Shown: positions 18,380 to 27,465 of the stretch, in pieces
How the letters are laid out: each line of letters begins with the position of its first letter
Position numbering within the stretch: position 1 is the first letter of the stretch
Assembly: GCA_020633975.1 (NCBI GenBank)
Contig: JACKCR010000005.1
Coordinates: 124,001 to 188,000, forward strand
Direction of reading: 5' to 3'
Source: Candidatus Eiseniibacteriota bacterium
Lineage (GTDB): Bacteria; Eisenbacteria; RBG-16-71-46; CAIMUX01
Length of the DNA stretch: 64,000 bases
Notes under the pieces: generated by a model
Databases searched by the model: none
What the model was told of the DNA's origin: nothing
Seen by the model: only the letters and a program-made list of their open reading frames with translations
Translations under genes and position numbers: made by a program

Positions 18380-19486
18380 ATGGTCCTTCGCATCGAAAGA
18401 GATCGACAGCGGTTCCGTGAGATCGTCAAAGGGAAGATCAAACAGAACTTCCGTGACTTCATCTCGCAGGGGGAGATGATCGGCCGTCAAGACGGCAAGA
18501 TCGTCTCCATCCCGATTCCCCAGATCGACCTGCCGCGCTTCCGTCACGGGAAGAACCAAGGCGGTGGCGTCGGCCAGGGCGATGGCGAAGTCGGCGACGA
18601 AACGAACGCGGGTCAGCCGGGCGACGGCCACGGCCACGCGGGAGACGCTCCCGGACAGCACATGTTCGAGGTCGAAGTCACACTCGACGAGCTCGCGCAG
18701 ATCCTGGGCGAAGAGCTGGAGCTCCCGAACATCGAGCCGAAAGGCGAGAAGCAGATCCAGGACTCGAGCGACCGGTACACGGGCATCCGCACGACGGGGC
18801 CTGAGTCGCTCCGGCACAGCAAGCGGACCTACAAGCGTGCGCTGAAGCGGCAGATCGCAGCCGGTACGTACGACCCGCGCGACCCGCGCATCATCCCGAT
18901 CCGGGACGACATGCGCTACCGGGCACGGAGCGAGTCGACATCCCCCAGAGCAAACGCAGTCATCATCTACATGATGGACGTCTCGGGCTCGATGGGTGAC
19001 GAGCAGAAGGAGATCGTCCGGATCGAGTCCTTCTGGATCGATACCTGGCTTCGGAACCAGTACAAGGAGATCGAGATCCGGTACATCGTGCACGACGCGG
19101 CGGCCCGGGAAGTCGATCGACACACCTTCTATCACCTCCGTGAGTCGGGCGGGACCAAGATCAGCTCCGCCTATCAGCTCCTCTCGAAGATCCTGACCGA
19201 GGAGTACGACGTGAACGAGTGGAACATCTACCCGTTCCACTTCTCGGACGGCGACAACTGGGGAAGTGGAGACACCGAGCTCTGCGTCCGCCTCATGGAG
19301 GAACAGCTGATCCCCGTGAGCAACCAGTTCTGCTACGGGCAGGTCGAGTCGCCCTATGGATCCGGGCAGTTCCTCAAGGATCTCCGCTCGCACTTCAAGG
19401 ACGACGGGCGAGTCGTGACCTCGAACATCCCGGACAAGAACGGGATCTACGAATCGATCCGCACCTTCCTCGGGAAGGGGAACTGA
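18380..19486 (+). CDS. yeaH: DUF444 family protein YeaH/YhbH (vWA-like)
   Basis: A 368-residue protein. The N-terminus has the DUF444 hallmark [20 protein letters not shown] and [12 protein letters not shown]; a Gly/Asp-rich spacer (about 60-95) follows; the C-terminal half is von Willebrand A-like with the MIDAS motif DVSGSMG at about 199 and SSAYQLL later. It is the constant partner of PrkA; binding to the kinase is inferred from co-occurrence. It lies 1 bp before spoVR. Confidence 0.95.
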   Translation: MVLRIERDRQRFREIVKGKIKQNFRDFISQGEMIGRQDGKIVSIPIPQIDLPRFRHGKNQGGGVGQGDGEVGDETNAGQPGDGHGHAGDAPGQHMFEVEVTLDELAQILGEELELPNIEPKGEKQIQDSSDRYTGIRTTGPESLRHSKRTYKRALKRQIAAGTYDPRDPRIIPIRDDMRYRARSESTSPRANAVIIYMMDVSGSMGDEQKEIVRIESFWIDTWLRNQYKEIEIRYIVHDAAAREVDRHTFYHLRESGGTKISSAYQLLSKILTEEYDVNEWNIYPFHFSDGDNWGSGDTELCVRLMEEQLIPVSNQFCYGQVESPYGSGQFLKDLRSHFKDDGRVVTSNIPDKNGIYESIRTFLGKGN

Positions 19487-19487
19487 G

Positions 19488-20969
19488 ATGTCTCTGACTC
19501 CCGAGCTCACCGTATGGCGGGACAAGATCCGGGCATACGCTGTCGGACAGGGGCTCGACTTCTTCGAGGTCGTCTTCGAGCTGCTCTCCTGGGAACAGAT
19601 CAACGAGGTCGCGGCCTTCGGTGGCTTCCCGAGCCGGTATCCACACTGGCGGTTCGGAATGGAGTTCGAGCACCTCTCGAAGAGCCATGCCTACGGGCTC
19701 TCCAAGATCTACGAACTCGTCATCAACAACGACCCGTCGGTGGCCTACCTCCAAGAGTCGAACGAGATGGTGGACCAGAAGCTGGTCATGGCCCACGTCT
19801 ACGGCCACTCGGACTTCTTCAAGAACAACATCTTCTTCGGCCACACGAACCGGAAGATGATCGACACGATGGCGGCCCACGCGGCCCGCGTCCGTCGTCA
19901 CATGGACCGTTTCGGCCAGGAGAAGGTGGAGGACTTCATCGACGCCGTCCTCTCTCTCGAGAACCTGATCGATCCGAACCGGGTCTTCTTGGACGACAAG
20001 TCGAACCGCGTCGCCCTCCCGCCGGAAGAAGAAGAGCCGATCCAGGTGGGACGGATCCGGGCCAAGGAGTACCTAGACCCGTTCGTCAACCCGCCGAGCG
20101 TGCTCGAAGAAGAACGGCAACGTCTGGAGCGGGAGCGTGAGGAGCGAAGGCGGATTCCGGAGCGTCCGGAGCGGGACGTCCTCCTCTTCCTCATCCACTT
20201 CGCGCCGCTCGAGCGGTGGCAGCAGGACATCGTCGACATCATCCGGGAGGAGTCCTACTACTTCCTTCCCCAGATGCAGACGAAGATCATGAACGAAGGC
20301 TGGGCGAGCTACTGGCACACGAAGATCATGACCGAGTTCGCGCTCGATGCCTCCGAGGTGCTGGACTACGCGGAGAAGTGCGCAGGCGTCTTCTCGATGC
20401 CGCCTGGGAACTTCAACCCGTACAAGGTTGGGCTGGAACTCTTCCGGGACATCGAGCGCCGCTGGGACCGCGGTCAGTTCGGGCCCGCCTGGCAGGAGTG
20501 CGAGGACTACGAAGCGAAAGCGAACTGGGACCTCGGCACCGGCAAGGGCAAAGAGAAGATCTTCGAGGTTCGGCGGCTCTACAACGACATCACCTTCCTC
20601 GACACCTTCCTCACTCCCGAGTTCTGCAACCAGCAGCAGCTCTTCGTCCACCGCTACAACGAGCGGACACGGCGTCGTGAGATCTCGGACCGCGAGTTCG
20701 ACATGGTGAAGGCCCAGCTCCTCGGCAGCCTCACCAATGGCGGTCAGCCGATCATCCACGTGGTCGAGAGCAACTACGAGAACCGGGGCGAGCTCTTGCT
20801 CGAGCACGACCACCAGGGCCTCGACCTCGACCTCGGCTACGCCCGCGCGACCATGGGGAATCTGCAGAAGGTCTGGCGCCGCCCGGTCCACATCCACACC
20901 TACGTGGACGGCAAGGAACGGATCTACTCGCACGACGGAAGTGACTTCAAGGAGACAGTGGTCGCGTAG
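19488..20969 (+). CDS. spoVR: SpoVR family protein
   Basis: A 493-residue member of the SpoVR/YcgB family. It shows the family patterns FGGFPSRYPHWRFGMEFE, VMAHVYGHSDFFKNN, EGWASYWHTKIM and HVVESNYENRGELLLEHDH. The biochemical function is unknown; the name comes from Bacillus spore cortex formation, but the gene is widespread in non-sporulating Gram-negatives together with prkA and yeaH. ATG 19488 follows the yeaH stop after one base, preceded by GGGGAACTGAG. It converges on apbE. Confidence 0.95.
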   Translation: MSLTPELTVWRDKIRAYAVGQGLDFFEVVFELLSWEQINEVAAFGGFPSRYPHWRFGMEFEHLSKSHAYGLSKIYELVINNDPSVAYLQESNEMVDQKLVMAHVYGHSDFFKNNIFFGHTNRKMIDTMAAHAARVRRHMDRFGQEKVEDFIDAVLSLENLIDPNRVFLDDKSNRVALPPEEEEPIQVGRIRAKEYLDPFVNPPSVLEEERQRLEREREERRRIPERPERDVLLFLIHFAPLERWQQDIVDIIREESYYFLPQMQTKIMNEGWASYWHTKIMTEFALDASEVLDYAEKCAGVFSMPPGNFNPYKVGLELFRDIERRWDRGQFGPAWQECEDYEAKANWDLGTGKGKEKIFEVRRLYNDITFLDTFLTPEFCNQQQLFVHRYNERTRRREISDREFDMVKAQLLGSLTNGGQPIIHVVESNYENRGELLLEHDHQGLDLDLGYARATMGNLQKVWRRPVHIHTYVDGKERIYSHDGSDFKETVVA

Positions 20970-20978
20970 AAGTCCGTC

Positions 20979-20995
20979 GGAGCGGAACCTGCTCC
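20979..20995. terminator. Short hairpin between spoVR and apbE
   Basis: GGAGC / GCTCC stem with a 7-base loop in the 25 bp between two convergent stop codons; its right edge touches the apbE stop. It is short, with no T-run. Confidence 0.35.
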
Positions 20996-21870
20996 TACCC
21001 GTCGACGACGAACTGGACGCCCTCACCTTCGAGAAAGGTCTTCGCGCCGGCTCCACGCAGGTGGGCCAGCGTCGCGAGCGTGCCCGCTTCGAGACAGGTG
21101 GGAGCGAGCACCGTGATCGACTGGGGCGCACCTTCCACTGGCCGCCCGGATCGAGGGTCGAGAATGTGTCCGAGCCGCCTCCGTCCGTCTCGCACGAATC
21201 GACGTGCGGTCCCACTCGTCGCGAGCCCGCCGCTCATCAAGTCCACTCGATAGAGTACAGCCTCGCCCGGATGATCCGGATCCTCGATCCCGATACCCCA
21301 GGCCATCCCGCCCCGACGCGGCGCGTTCGCAAACAGATCGCCGCCGAAGTTCACGACGAAGGGCGCATCGATCACTTTCGACACCAACAGGGCGGCGCGG
21401 TCGACGGCGTACTCCTTTCCGATTCCGCCGAGGTCGATCTCCATCCCATCGGGTAGGGTGAAGATGGGAGCCGACCACCGAGCCTTCTTCCAACCGACAT
21501 GACGGAGGACGGAGCGAATCTCTTCCTCGCTCGGCAGGCTACGGCTCCCATCGAACGTCCAGGCTCTTCGGAGCACCCCGGACGTGATGTCGAAGAGCCC
21601 GTCCGATAGTTCGTGGCACGTGGCCGCGTAGTCCAGGAGCATCGCAGTCTCGTCGTCGACTTGGGTCGGCCTCCCACCAGACGAGTTGATCGCATGGACG
21701 ACGCTATCGGATCGGTACCGGCTGAACTTCCTCTCGATCCGATCGGCTTCGGCTCGGGCCACCTCGAACGCGGCCTCGACGACCTCTGCGTCTTCGCTAT
21801 CGACGAGAACCTCGCACGGCCCACCGAGCGCAGAGAAACATCTCCTTCGTGGATTCGTGTCGGACGACAT
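20995..21870 (-). CDS. apbE: ApbE-like FAD:protein FMN transferase
   Basis: Transfers FMN from FAD to a Thr/Ser of extracytoplasmic flavoproteins, using Mg2+. The 291-residue protein has the ApbE patterns ERKFSRYRSDSVVHAINSS, DGLFDITSGVLRRAW, DLGGIGKEYAVDRAALLV, NFGGDLFA, and a C-terminal LGHILDPRSGRP and VLAPTCLEAGTLAT. The ATG at 21870 gives no signal peptide or lipobox, unlike typical ApbE lipoproteins, so the site of action is unclear. It ends the DUF4266-DUF3570-apbE operon, 11 bp after the barrel gene. Confidence 0.9.
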   Translation of the reverse strand: MSSDTNPRRRCFSALGGPCEVLVDSEDAEVVEAAFEVARAEADRIERKFSRYRSDSVVHAINSSGGRPTQVDDETAMLLDYAATCHELSDGLFDITSGVLRRAWTFDGSRSLPSEEEIRSVLRHVGWKKARWSAPIFTLPDGMEIDLGGIGKEYAVDRAALLVSKVIDAPFVVNFGGDLFANAPRRGGMAWGIGIEDPDHPGEAVLYRVDLMSGGLATSGTARRFVRDGRRRLGHILDPRSGRPVEGAPQSITVLAPTCLEAGTLATLAHLRGAGAKTFLEGEGVQFVVDG

Positions 21871-21881
21871 CTCTCGTCGGC

Positions 21882-23192
21882 TCAGAATCGGAGGGAGTAG
21901 GCGACCACGACCGACCCGATCGAAACCGGGGGCGCGAGGTCGACGTTCTGCTGATTGCCGATGGCGTCCGAAGGATGGCCATCTCCCCACTGGGACATGT
22001 ACTCGGCGCGAACCGCCCACTCCCCGGGCCGGTCCGGGAGATGGAACCCGTAGGTAGCTCCGAGACTCACTGTCCGGAGCGAACCGAGGCGGCCGTCCGC
22101 CGATGCGAACGCCGGGAGTTCCTCTCCCTGCACGAGCGAGTAGTGGAAGAAGTCCGCCTTCGACTGCGCGTAGAAACGGATGTGGGGTTCGATGTAACGG
22201 TCGTCGTAGAGGTCGTGCCGATACTTGAGGTCGGTGGTGGTCGACACGATCCCCCAGTCGTCCCAGTAGAACCGTTCGGACGCGTAGAGGATGTCTGTAT
22301 CGAAATGGTAGACCGAGCTCGCAAGCACGTCGTAGCGCAGTCGGGTCGAGGGACGACTCTCCGTCAACTCGCCCACGGGGTCCCCCGTTTCTGGGTCGAC
22401 GACACTGAGGACCTTGTACGGCTCCGTGAGATAGCCATCCTCCGCCATCCGGGTGAAGTCCAGGCCGACCAGCCAACGGCGGGAGAGCACGCGCGACACT
22501 CCGAGAAGAGCGGTCTTCGAGTGCTTAGCCCTCACCGTCCCGTCCTCGAGCACGGTGCCGTCGGAAAGTGGCACGCGGAACCCGCCCGTGGGCTCCACCT
22601 CGTCGCTGTCGTATCCGCCACCGAGGTTGAGGGTGAGGAGCCCTCGCATGAAGGCGAACGAGACCTTTCCCGTTCCTCCGAGCGACCGGTAGTCCTTCTC
22701 TCGAGAGACATGGCTCCCGAACGACGTGGTGAGCCAACGCGTGTACGGTTGTGTCCACTCGAGATCGAACGAGGCACGATGGTCTTGGAACTGATTGGTC
22801 GGGACGATTCCGACCGCGTCGGTCTTGACCCGACCCGACGCGCTGGTCGTCGTGTGAATCTCCGTGGATGCGATTCCCCCCGTGGGCGATGCCCCGGTCA
22901 CGAGATCGAGTCCCAGAGTGGCACCGATTCGGGCGCCGTTTCCGAAGAGCCGCGTGATCCGCGCGTTCGGTTCGACCACCTTGGCGCGCCCCGCTTCGCC
23001 GTAGACGAGTCCGGCCGCATCGAACTGCCAGTTCGGTACGTCGTCGCCGGCCCCGGAGGTCGTCGCTGGATCCGCAACTCCAGCCGCGGCAGAGGCGCCG
23101 ACGACCCCGGCCTGGGCTGCCAACACCGCACACACCGCCTGGGTGAGCCGCCCACGCAGCGAAGGGCTTCGTCTACCTTCGCCTAGTTGCAT
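21882..23192 (-). CDS. DUF3570-type outer-membrane beta-barrel protein
   Basis: A 436-residue protein: signal peptide (about 1-38, VCAVLAAQAGVVGASAAAG), then many amphipathic strands with aromatic ends, for example RASFDLEWTQPYTRWLTTSFG and TVSLGATYGFHL, and a C-terminal strand ending in YSLRF, as expected for BAM-inserted barrels. The ATG at 23192 has GGAGG six bases upstream and overlaps the DUF4266 stop by 10 bp. The family has no established function; it travels with DUF4266 and often ApbE or redox proteins. Confidence 0.82.
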   Translation of the reverse strand: MQLGEGRRSPSLRGRLTQAVCAVLAAQAGVVGASAAAGVADPATTSGAGDDVPNWQFDAAGLVYGEAGRAKVVEPNARITRLFGNGARIGATLGLDLVTGASPTGGIASTEIHTTTSASGRVKTDAVGIVPTNQFQDHRASFDLEWTQPYTRWLTTSFGSHVSREKDYRSLGGTGKVSFAFMRGLLTLNLGGGYDSDEVEPTGGFRVPLSDGTVLEDGTVRAKHSKTALLGVSRVLSRRWLVGLDFTRMAEDGYLTEPYKVLSVVDPETGDPVGELTESRPSTRLRYDVLASSVYHFDTDILYASERFYWDDWGIVSTTTDLKYRHDLYDDRYIEPHIRFYAQSKADFFHYSLVQGEELPAFASADGRLGSLRTVSLGATYGFHLPDRPGEWAVRAEYMSQWGDGHPSDAIGNQQNVDLAPPVSIGSVVVAYSLRF

Positions 23193-23419
23193 CCGCAACC
23201 TCCCCCGCCTACCTCCTGACCGCCCGTCGATCCTTCCTTGCTGAAGTAGATGTGGTTGTCGATCGCCGTGATCATCGGCTCCGGACTGAAGCTCATCGCC
23301 TCCTCGGCGAGCAGATCCCGGTCCCAGGGCTGGACGTCCATCGTCGCGCAGCCTCCGAGAAACGTCAGAGGTAGCAGGAGAATCAGGAGCCGGCAGTGGC
23401 GGGCGCGGGGACTCTTCAT
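23183..23419 (-). CDS. DUF4266-type small lipoprotein
   Basis: A 78-residue lipoprotein: hydrophobic signal LLILLLPLTFLGGC with a lipobox at Cys-27, then VQPWDRDLLAEEAM and HIYFSKEGSTGGQEVGGGGC, ending CGCN. The closing Gly-rich CGCN tail is the family hallmark. Role unknown; two C-terminal cysteines could bind metal or form a thioether or disulphide (inference). The next gene starts within its 3' end, so translation is coupled. Confidence 0.85.
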   Translation of the reverse strand: MKSPRARHCRLLILLLPLTFLGGCATMDVQPWDRDLLAEEAMSFSPEPMITAIDNHIYFSKEGSTGGQEVGGGGCGCN

Positions 23420-23776
23420 TCTGGTCTCTCTCCCGGTGATATGTAGGAACGTGGGCGGGCGAAGGAGTCTCGCGGGTCCGAGGCAGAAGAAGGGCCGAAG
23501 CGTCTGGTTCTGATCAGGGGCCCAGGGCCGGATGCAGAGCCGCCCGGACCCAGAGGCTTTCGTCGTGCGCCGAGAACGTGCAGCCAATACAGACGGAACG
23601 GCGTCGCAGTTCCTGTCCCCGTCCGGTTTCTCTTACGAGTCGTAACCTCTCCGGGCCTCCGCCCATCGGAGTTTGGGCGACGGGAGGGAGGCCGTTCGGA
23701 TCGTTGCCGCTCCCCCTCCACGGCAGTATCCTGGCCCGAACGTCTTCCACTCCGTGTCTCCGCCCTGCGAGGAAGT
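23420..23776. promoter_or_regulatory. 357-bp divergent region between the DUF4266 lipoprotein and ABC exporter genes
   Basis: Must contain promoters for both directions. I see no convincing -35/-10 pair, repeat or RNA gene. The ABC gene start is itself uncertain: GAGGAAG ends only one base before its TTG. Confidence 0.4.
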
Positions 23777-25636
23777 TTGCGACTCACTCTGCAACCGTTC
23801 CCTTATCTGCGGGCTCTCGCCCCCTACCTCCGCGCGCATCGGGGGGATCTGGTCTGGGGCACGGTCTGGGTGCTGCTCAAGTCCGCCGCCATCCTCGTCG
23901 TGCCGTGGATCCTCAAGCACGGGATCGACCGGCTCCAGGCGGGCGCCACTCCCAGGGAACTGCTGTACCACGCCCTGGCCATCGTCGCCGCGGCGGGGAT
24001 CTCGGGTGTCTTCCTCTACTTCATGAGATGGGTCCTCATCGGGCTCTCGCGAAAGGTCGAGTACGAGGTCCGGCGGGACTTCTTCGACCACCTGGTGCGG
24101 CTCTCCACACCGTTCTTCCTCCGTCACCGGACGGGGGACCTCATGGCCCGCGCCACGAACGACCTCAACGCGGTGCGGGACGTTCTCGGCCCCGCCATCA
24201 TGTACGGACTCAACACGACCGTGACGGTGATCGCATCCGCGATCCTCATGGTCCGCCTGGACCCGGTGCTCGCGCTCGCCTCGATGGCGCCGGTTCCCGT
24301 CCTCGCCTACGCCGTCGCCCGGTTCGCCAGGGAGATGCAGGACCGGTCGATCGAAGTGCAGGACGAGTACGGCCGGCTCTCGAACGCGGCGCAGGAAAAC
24401 CTCGCCGGCATGAGAGTGGTCCAGACCTACGGGCAGGAAGCGGCCGAGTCCGCGCACTTCTCCGAGTCGAGCCGCGTCTACCTCGACAAGAACATGGCGC
24501 TCGTCCAGTACCGCGCCCTCTTCACGAGTACGACGTCGGTTCTCGCCGGCGTCGGCACGCTCGTGCTGCTCTGGCTGGGTGGCGCGCGCGTCATCGAGGG
24601 GAAGGTCACGATCGGAGAGCTCGTCGCGTTCCTCGGCTACCTCTCCCAGCTCACCTGGCCTTTCATCTCGATCGGCTGGATCATCTCGGTCATCCAGAGG
24701 GGCGAGGCCGCGATGAAGCGGATGCTCGAAGTGTGGCGGCAGGAGCCGGAAATCGTCGGCGGCACGCGCACTCTTCCGCACGCCCCCTCACGCGCCCTTT
24801 CCTTCCGAAACGTCAGCTTCCGCTACGGAAGCGGCCCTTGGGTGCTCCGTGACGTCGATCTCGAGATCCCCGCCGGCTCGACCCTCGCGATCGTGGGCCG
24901 GACGGCCTCGGGAAAGACCTCGCTCGTCAACCTCCTCTCTCGTCTCCAAGATCCCACCGAAGGGCGGATCGAGATCGACGGAGCCCCGATCGACGAACTC
25001 CCCCTCACCCATCTGCGCGATCAGATCGGAATGGTCCCGCAGGACGGCTTCCTCTTCTCCGACACGCTCGCGAACAACCTCCGCTTCGGAAAGGAAGATG
25101 CCACGGACGAGGAGCTCTGGAACGCACTCGAGCTCGCCCGCATGGCGTCTGACGTTCGCGACTTCCCCAAGGGGCTCGAGACGCGGATCGGCGAGCGCGG
25201 CATCACGCTCTCCGGAGGACAGCGTCAGCGGATGACTCTCGCCAGGGCGCTTCTGCGAGAGCCGCCGATCCTCATCCTGGACGACGCACTCTCCGCCGTC
25301 GACAAGGTAACCGAGGAAGCGCTACTGGGAACCATCCGGCAAGTACGCGAAGGTCGCACGCTGCTCCTCATCGCCCACCGTATCTCGACGGTGCGGCAAG
25401 CGGATCGGATCGTCGTTCTCCAGGCCGGACGGATCGCGGAGAGCGGCACTCACGACGAACTCGTCGAGATGGGCGGGATCTACGCGGACATGGCGAGACG
25501 CCAGGCCCTCAGCGATGCGCTGGAAGGCGACACCGCGGGAGACGAGGCGTCCGCAGGATCCGAACGCGGCGCAGCCGGCAACGGTGCGCCCCGGAGCAGT
25601 ACAGCCCACAACAGCCCGTCCGGAGGTGACCGATGA
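23777..25636 (+). CDS. Heterodimeric ABC exporter, subunit with degenerate Walker B
   Basis: Type IV ABC exporter half, about 619 residues: six-helix membrane domain (about 1-320) and a nucleotide-binding domain with Walker A VGRTASGKTSLVN, Q-loop GMVPQDGFLFS, a full signature LSGGQRQRM and Walker B ILILDDALSAVD, where Asp replaces the catalytic Glu. The first start is TTG 23777, but the ribosome-binding sequence GAGGAAG is too close; a start a few codons later is possible. Similar to MdlA/LmrC-type multidrug exporters; the substrate is unknown. The C-terminal about 45 residues are low-complexity. It overlaps the partner gene by 4 bp (ATGA). Confidence 0.93.
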   Translation: MRLTLQPFPYLRALAPYLRAHRGDLVWGTVWVLLKSAAILVVPWILKHGIDRLQAGATPRELLYHALAIVAAAGISGVFLYFMRWVLIGLSRKVEYEVRRDFFDHLVRLSTPFFLRHRTGDLMARATNDLNAVRDVLGPAIMYGLNTTVTVIASAILMVRLDPVLALASMAPVPVLAYAVARFAREMQDRSIEVQDEYGRLSNAAQENLAGMRVVQTYGQEAAESAHFSESSRVYLDKNMALVQYRALFTSTTSVLAGVGTLVLLWLGGARVIEGKVTIGELVAFLGYLSQLTWPFISIGWIISVIQRGEAAMKRMLEVWRQEPEIVGGTRTLPHAPSRALSFRNVSFRYGSGPWVLRDVDLEIPAGSTLAIVGRTASGKTSLVNLLSRLQDPTEGRIEIDGAPIDELPLTHLRDQIGMVPQDGFLFSDTLANNLRFGKEDATDEELWNALELARMASDVRDFPKGLETRIGERGITLSGGQRQRMTLARALLREPPILILDDALSAVDKVTEEALLGTIRQVREGRTLLLIAHRISTVRQADRIVVLQAGRIAESGTHDELVEMGGIYADMARRQALSDALEGDTAGDEASAGSERGAAGNGAPRSSTAHNSPSGGDR

Positions 25637-27465
25637 GCCGCCTCGGACGCCCGAGCCCGCACGCAGCGGGAGAGGAGACCGCCGGGACTCCCAAGCTCGA
25701 CCACCGCCTCACGAAGCGGCTGCTCGCGTTCGTGGGCCCGTACAAGGCCCTGCTCTTCGTCTCGATCCTGCTTCTCCTCCTCACGTCGCTCGTCGACCTG
25801 GTCTTCCCCCTACTCGTTGCGAAGGGGATCGACGACTACATCCGCCCTGGCGATATGCGCGGGCTGGTCCATATCTCGATCCTCTTCCTGGTGTTGCTCG
25901 GAGTGAGCTACGGAATCCGCTACGCCCACCTCTACTACACCCAGCTTCTCGGCCAGCGCGTGATGCACGACATGAGGAACGAGATCTTCGCGCACCTGCA
26001 GAGGCTCCACATCGGCTACTTCGACCGGAACCCGGTGGGGCGGGTCATGACTCGGCTGACCAGTGACGTCGAGACGCTGAACCAGCTCTTCACCTCGGGA
26101 ATCGTCTCCATCTTCGGCGACGTCGTCACCTTGATCGGGATCACTTCGATCCTCTTCTACCTCGACGTGCGGCTCGCCCTCGTGACGATGACGGTCGTGC
26201 CACTGCTCTTCCTCGCCAGCGCCGTCTTCCGGAACAAAGTGAGGAAGGCGTTCGCCGAAGTGCGGATCCAGGTCGCGAAGATGAACGCGTTCCTCCAGGA
26301 GAACCTCTCCGGGATCTCTTTGGTCCACCTCTTCAACCGCGAGGAACGGCACTCGGAGAAGTTCGACGAGAACAATGCCGCCCATCGCGACGCGTATCTC
26401 CAAACCGTGTTCCTCTACTCGGTCTTCTTCCCCGTCGTCACGTTCCTCGAGTCCGGAGCGAGCGCGCTCATCCTCTGGTACGGAGGCGGGCAGTTCCTCC
26501 AGGACGCGATCACTCTGGGATCGTTGGTCGCGTTCATTCAGTACAGCGAGCGGTTCTTCCGTCCGATCCGGGATCTCTCCGAGCGCTACAACGTGCTCCA
26601 GGGCGCCATGGCTGCGAGCGAACGGATCTTCGAGCTCCTCGACACGGAGCCGGCGATCGTATCTCCCGGAACACCTGGTACGGCGCCGGGACCGAGCGGC
26701 GAGGTCGTCTTCGACGAGGTCCGATTCGGCTACGTCCCAGGAGAGGAGGTGCTCCGTGGGATCTCCTTCCGGATCCGCCCCGGCGAGTCCGTCGCGGTGG
26801 TCGGCCACACCGGCGCCGGAAAGACCACGATCACCGGCCTCCTCACCCGCTTCTACGACGTCGACTCGGGCGCGATCCGGATCGACGGACTCGACGTGAA
26901 GGAGTGGGACTTGGACGCCCTTCGGAGCAGGATCGGGATCGTCCAGCAGGAGAGCTTCCTCTTCAGCGGTGGGCTCGCCCTCAACGTCGGACTCCGCAAA
27001 GGCCTTCCGCGAGAGCGGATCGAGTGGGCGCTCGAAACGGTCGGCGCCGACGCACTCCTATCGAGACTTCGCACGGACGACAGCGTCGATGTCGGTGAGC
27101 GCGGCAACCTCCTCTCATTGGGAGAGCGCCAACTCGTCTCGTTCGCCCGTGCGCTCGCTCACGATCCGCCGATCCTCCTTCTGGACGAAGCGACCGCGAG
27201 CGTCGACACGGAAACCGAGCAGCGGATTCGAAGAGCCTTGGAAGTGCTCCTCGAAGGCCGGACGAGTCTCGTCATCGCGCACCGACTCTCGACCATCCGT
27301 CACGTGGACCGGATTCTCGTCCTCCACAAGGGACAGCTCGTCGAAGAGGGCACGCACGAAGAGCTCCTCGCACGAGGCGGGCTCTACGCTCGCTACTACG
27401 AACTCGAGTACCGCGGGCAGGAAGAGCCGGACGACGTTCACGCCGGCGCGGGCACGCCGAGCTAG
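25633..27465 (+). CDS. Heterodimeric ABC exporter, subunit with degenerate signature
   Basis: A 610-residue ABC exporter half. Membrane domain about 25-330 with the segment RLHIGYFDRNPVGRVMTRLTSDVE; nucleotide-binding domain with Walker A VGHTGAGKTTITGLL, Q-loop GIVQQESFLFSG, altered signature LSLGERQLVSF and intact Walker B ILLLDEATASVD. With the upstream subunit this makes one working and one degenerate ATP site, as in LmrCD and TM287/288. Its TAG stop shares the palindrome CTAG with the stop of the convergent GH44 gene. Confidence 0.94.
   Translation: MSRLGRPSPHAAGEETAGTPKLDHRLTKRLLAFVGPYKALLFVSILLLLLTSLVDLVFPLLVAKGIDDYIRPGDMRGLVHISILFLVLLGVSYGIRYAHLYYTQLLGQRVMHDMRNEIFAHLQRLHIGYFDRNPVGRVMTRLTSDVETLNQLFTSGIVSIFGDVVTLIGITSILFYLDVRLALVTMTVVPLLFLASAVFRNKVRKAFAEVRIQVAKMNAFLQENLSGISLVHLFNREERHSEKFDENNAAHRDAYLQTVFLYSVFFPVVTFLESGASALILWYGGGQFLQDAITLGSLVAFIQYSERFFRPIRDLSERYNVLQGAMAASERIFELLDTEPAIVSPGTPGTAPGPSGEVVFDEVRFGYVPGEEVLRGISFRIRPGESVAVVGHTGAGKTTITGLLTRFYDVDSGAIRIDGLDVKEWDLDALRSRIGIVQQESFLFSGGLALNVGLRKGLPRERIEWALETVGADALLSRLRTDDSVDVGERGNLLSLGERQLVSFARALAHDPPILLLDEATASVDTETEQRIRRALEVLLEGRTSLVIAHRLSTIRHVDRILVLHKGQLVEEGTHEELLARGGLYARYYELEYRGQEEPDDVHAGAGTPS

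Noticed and set aside
16315-20969. Evidence for sporulation from PrkA and SpoVR
   Set aside because: This triad is widespread in Gram-negative non-sporulating bacteria, and no other sporulation gene is present.
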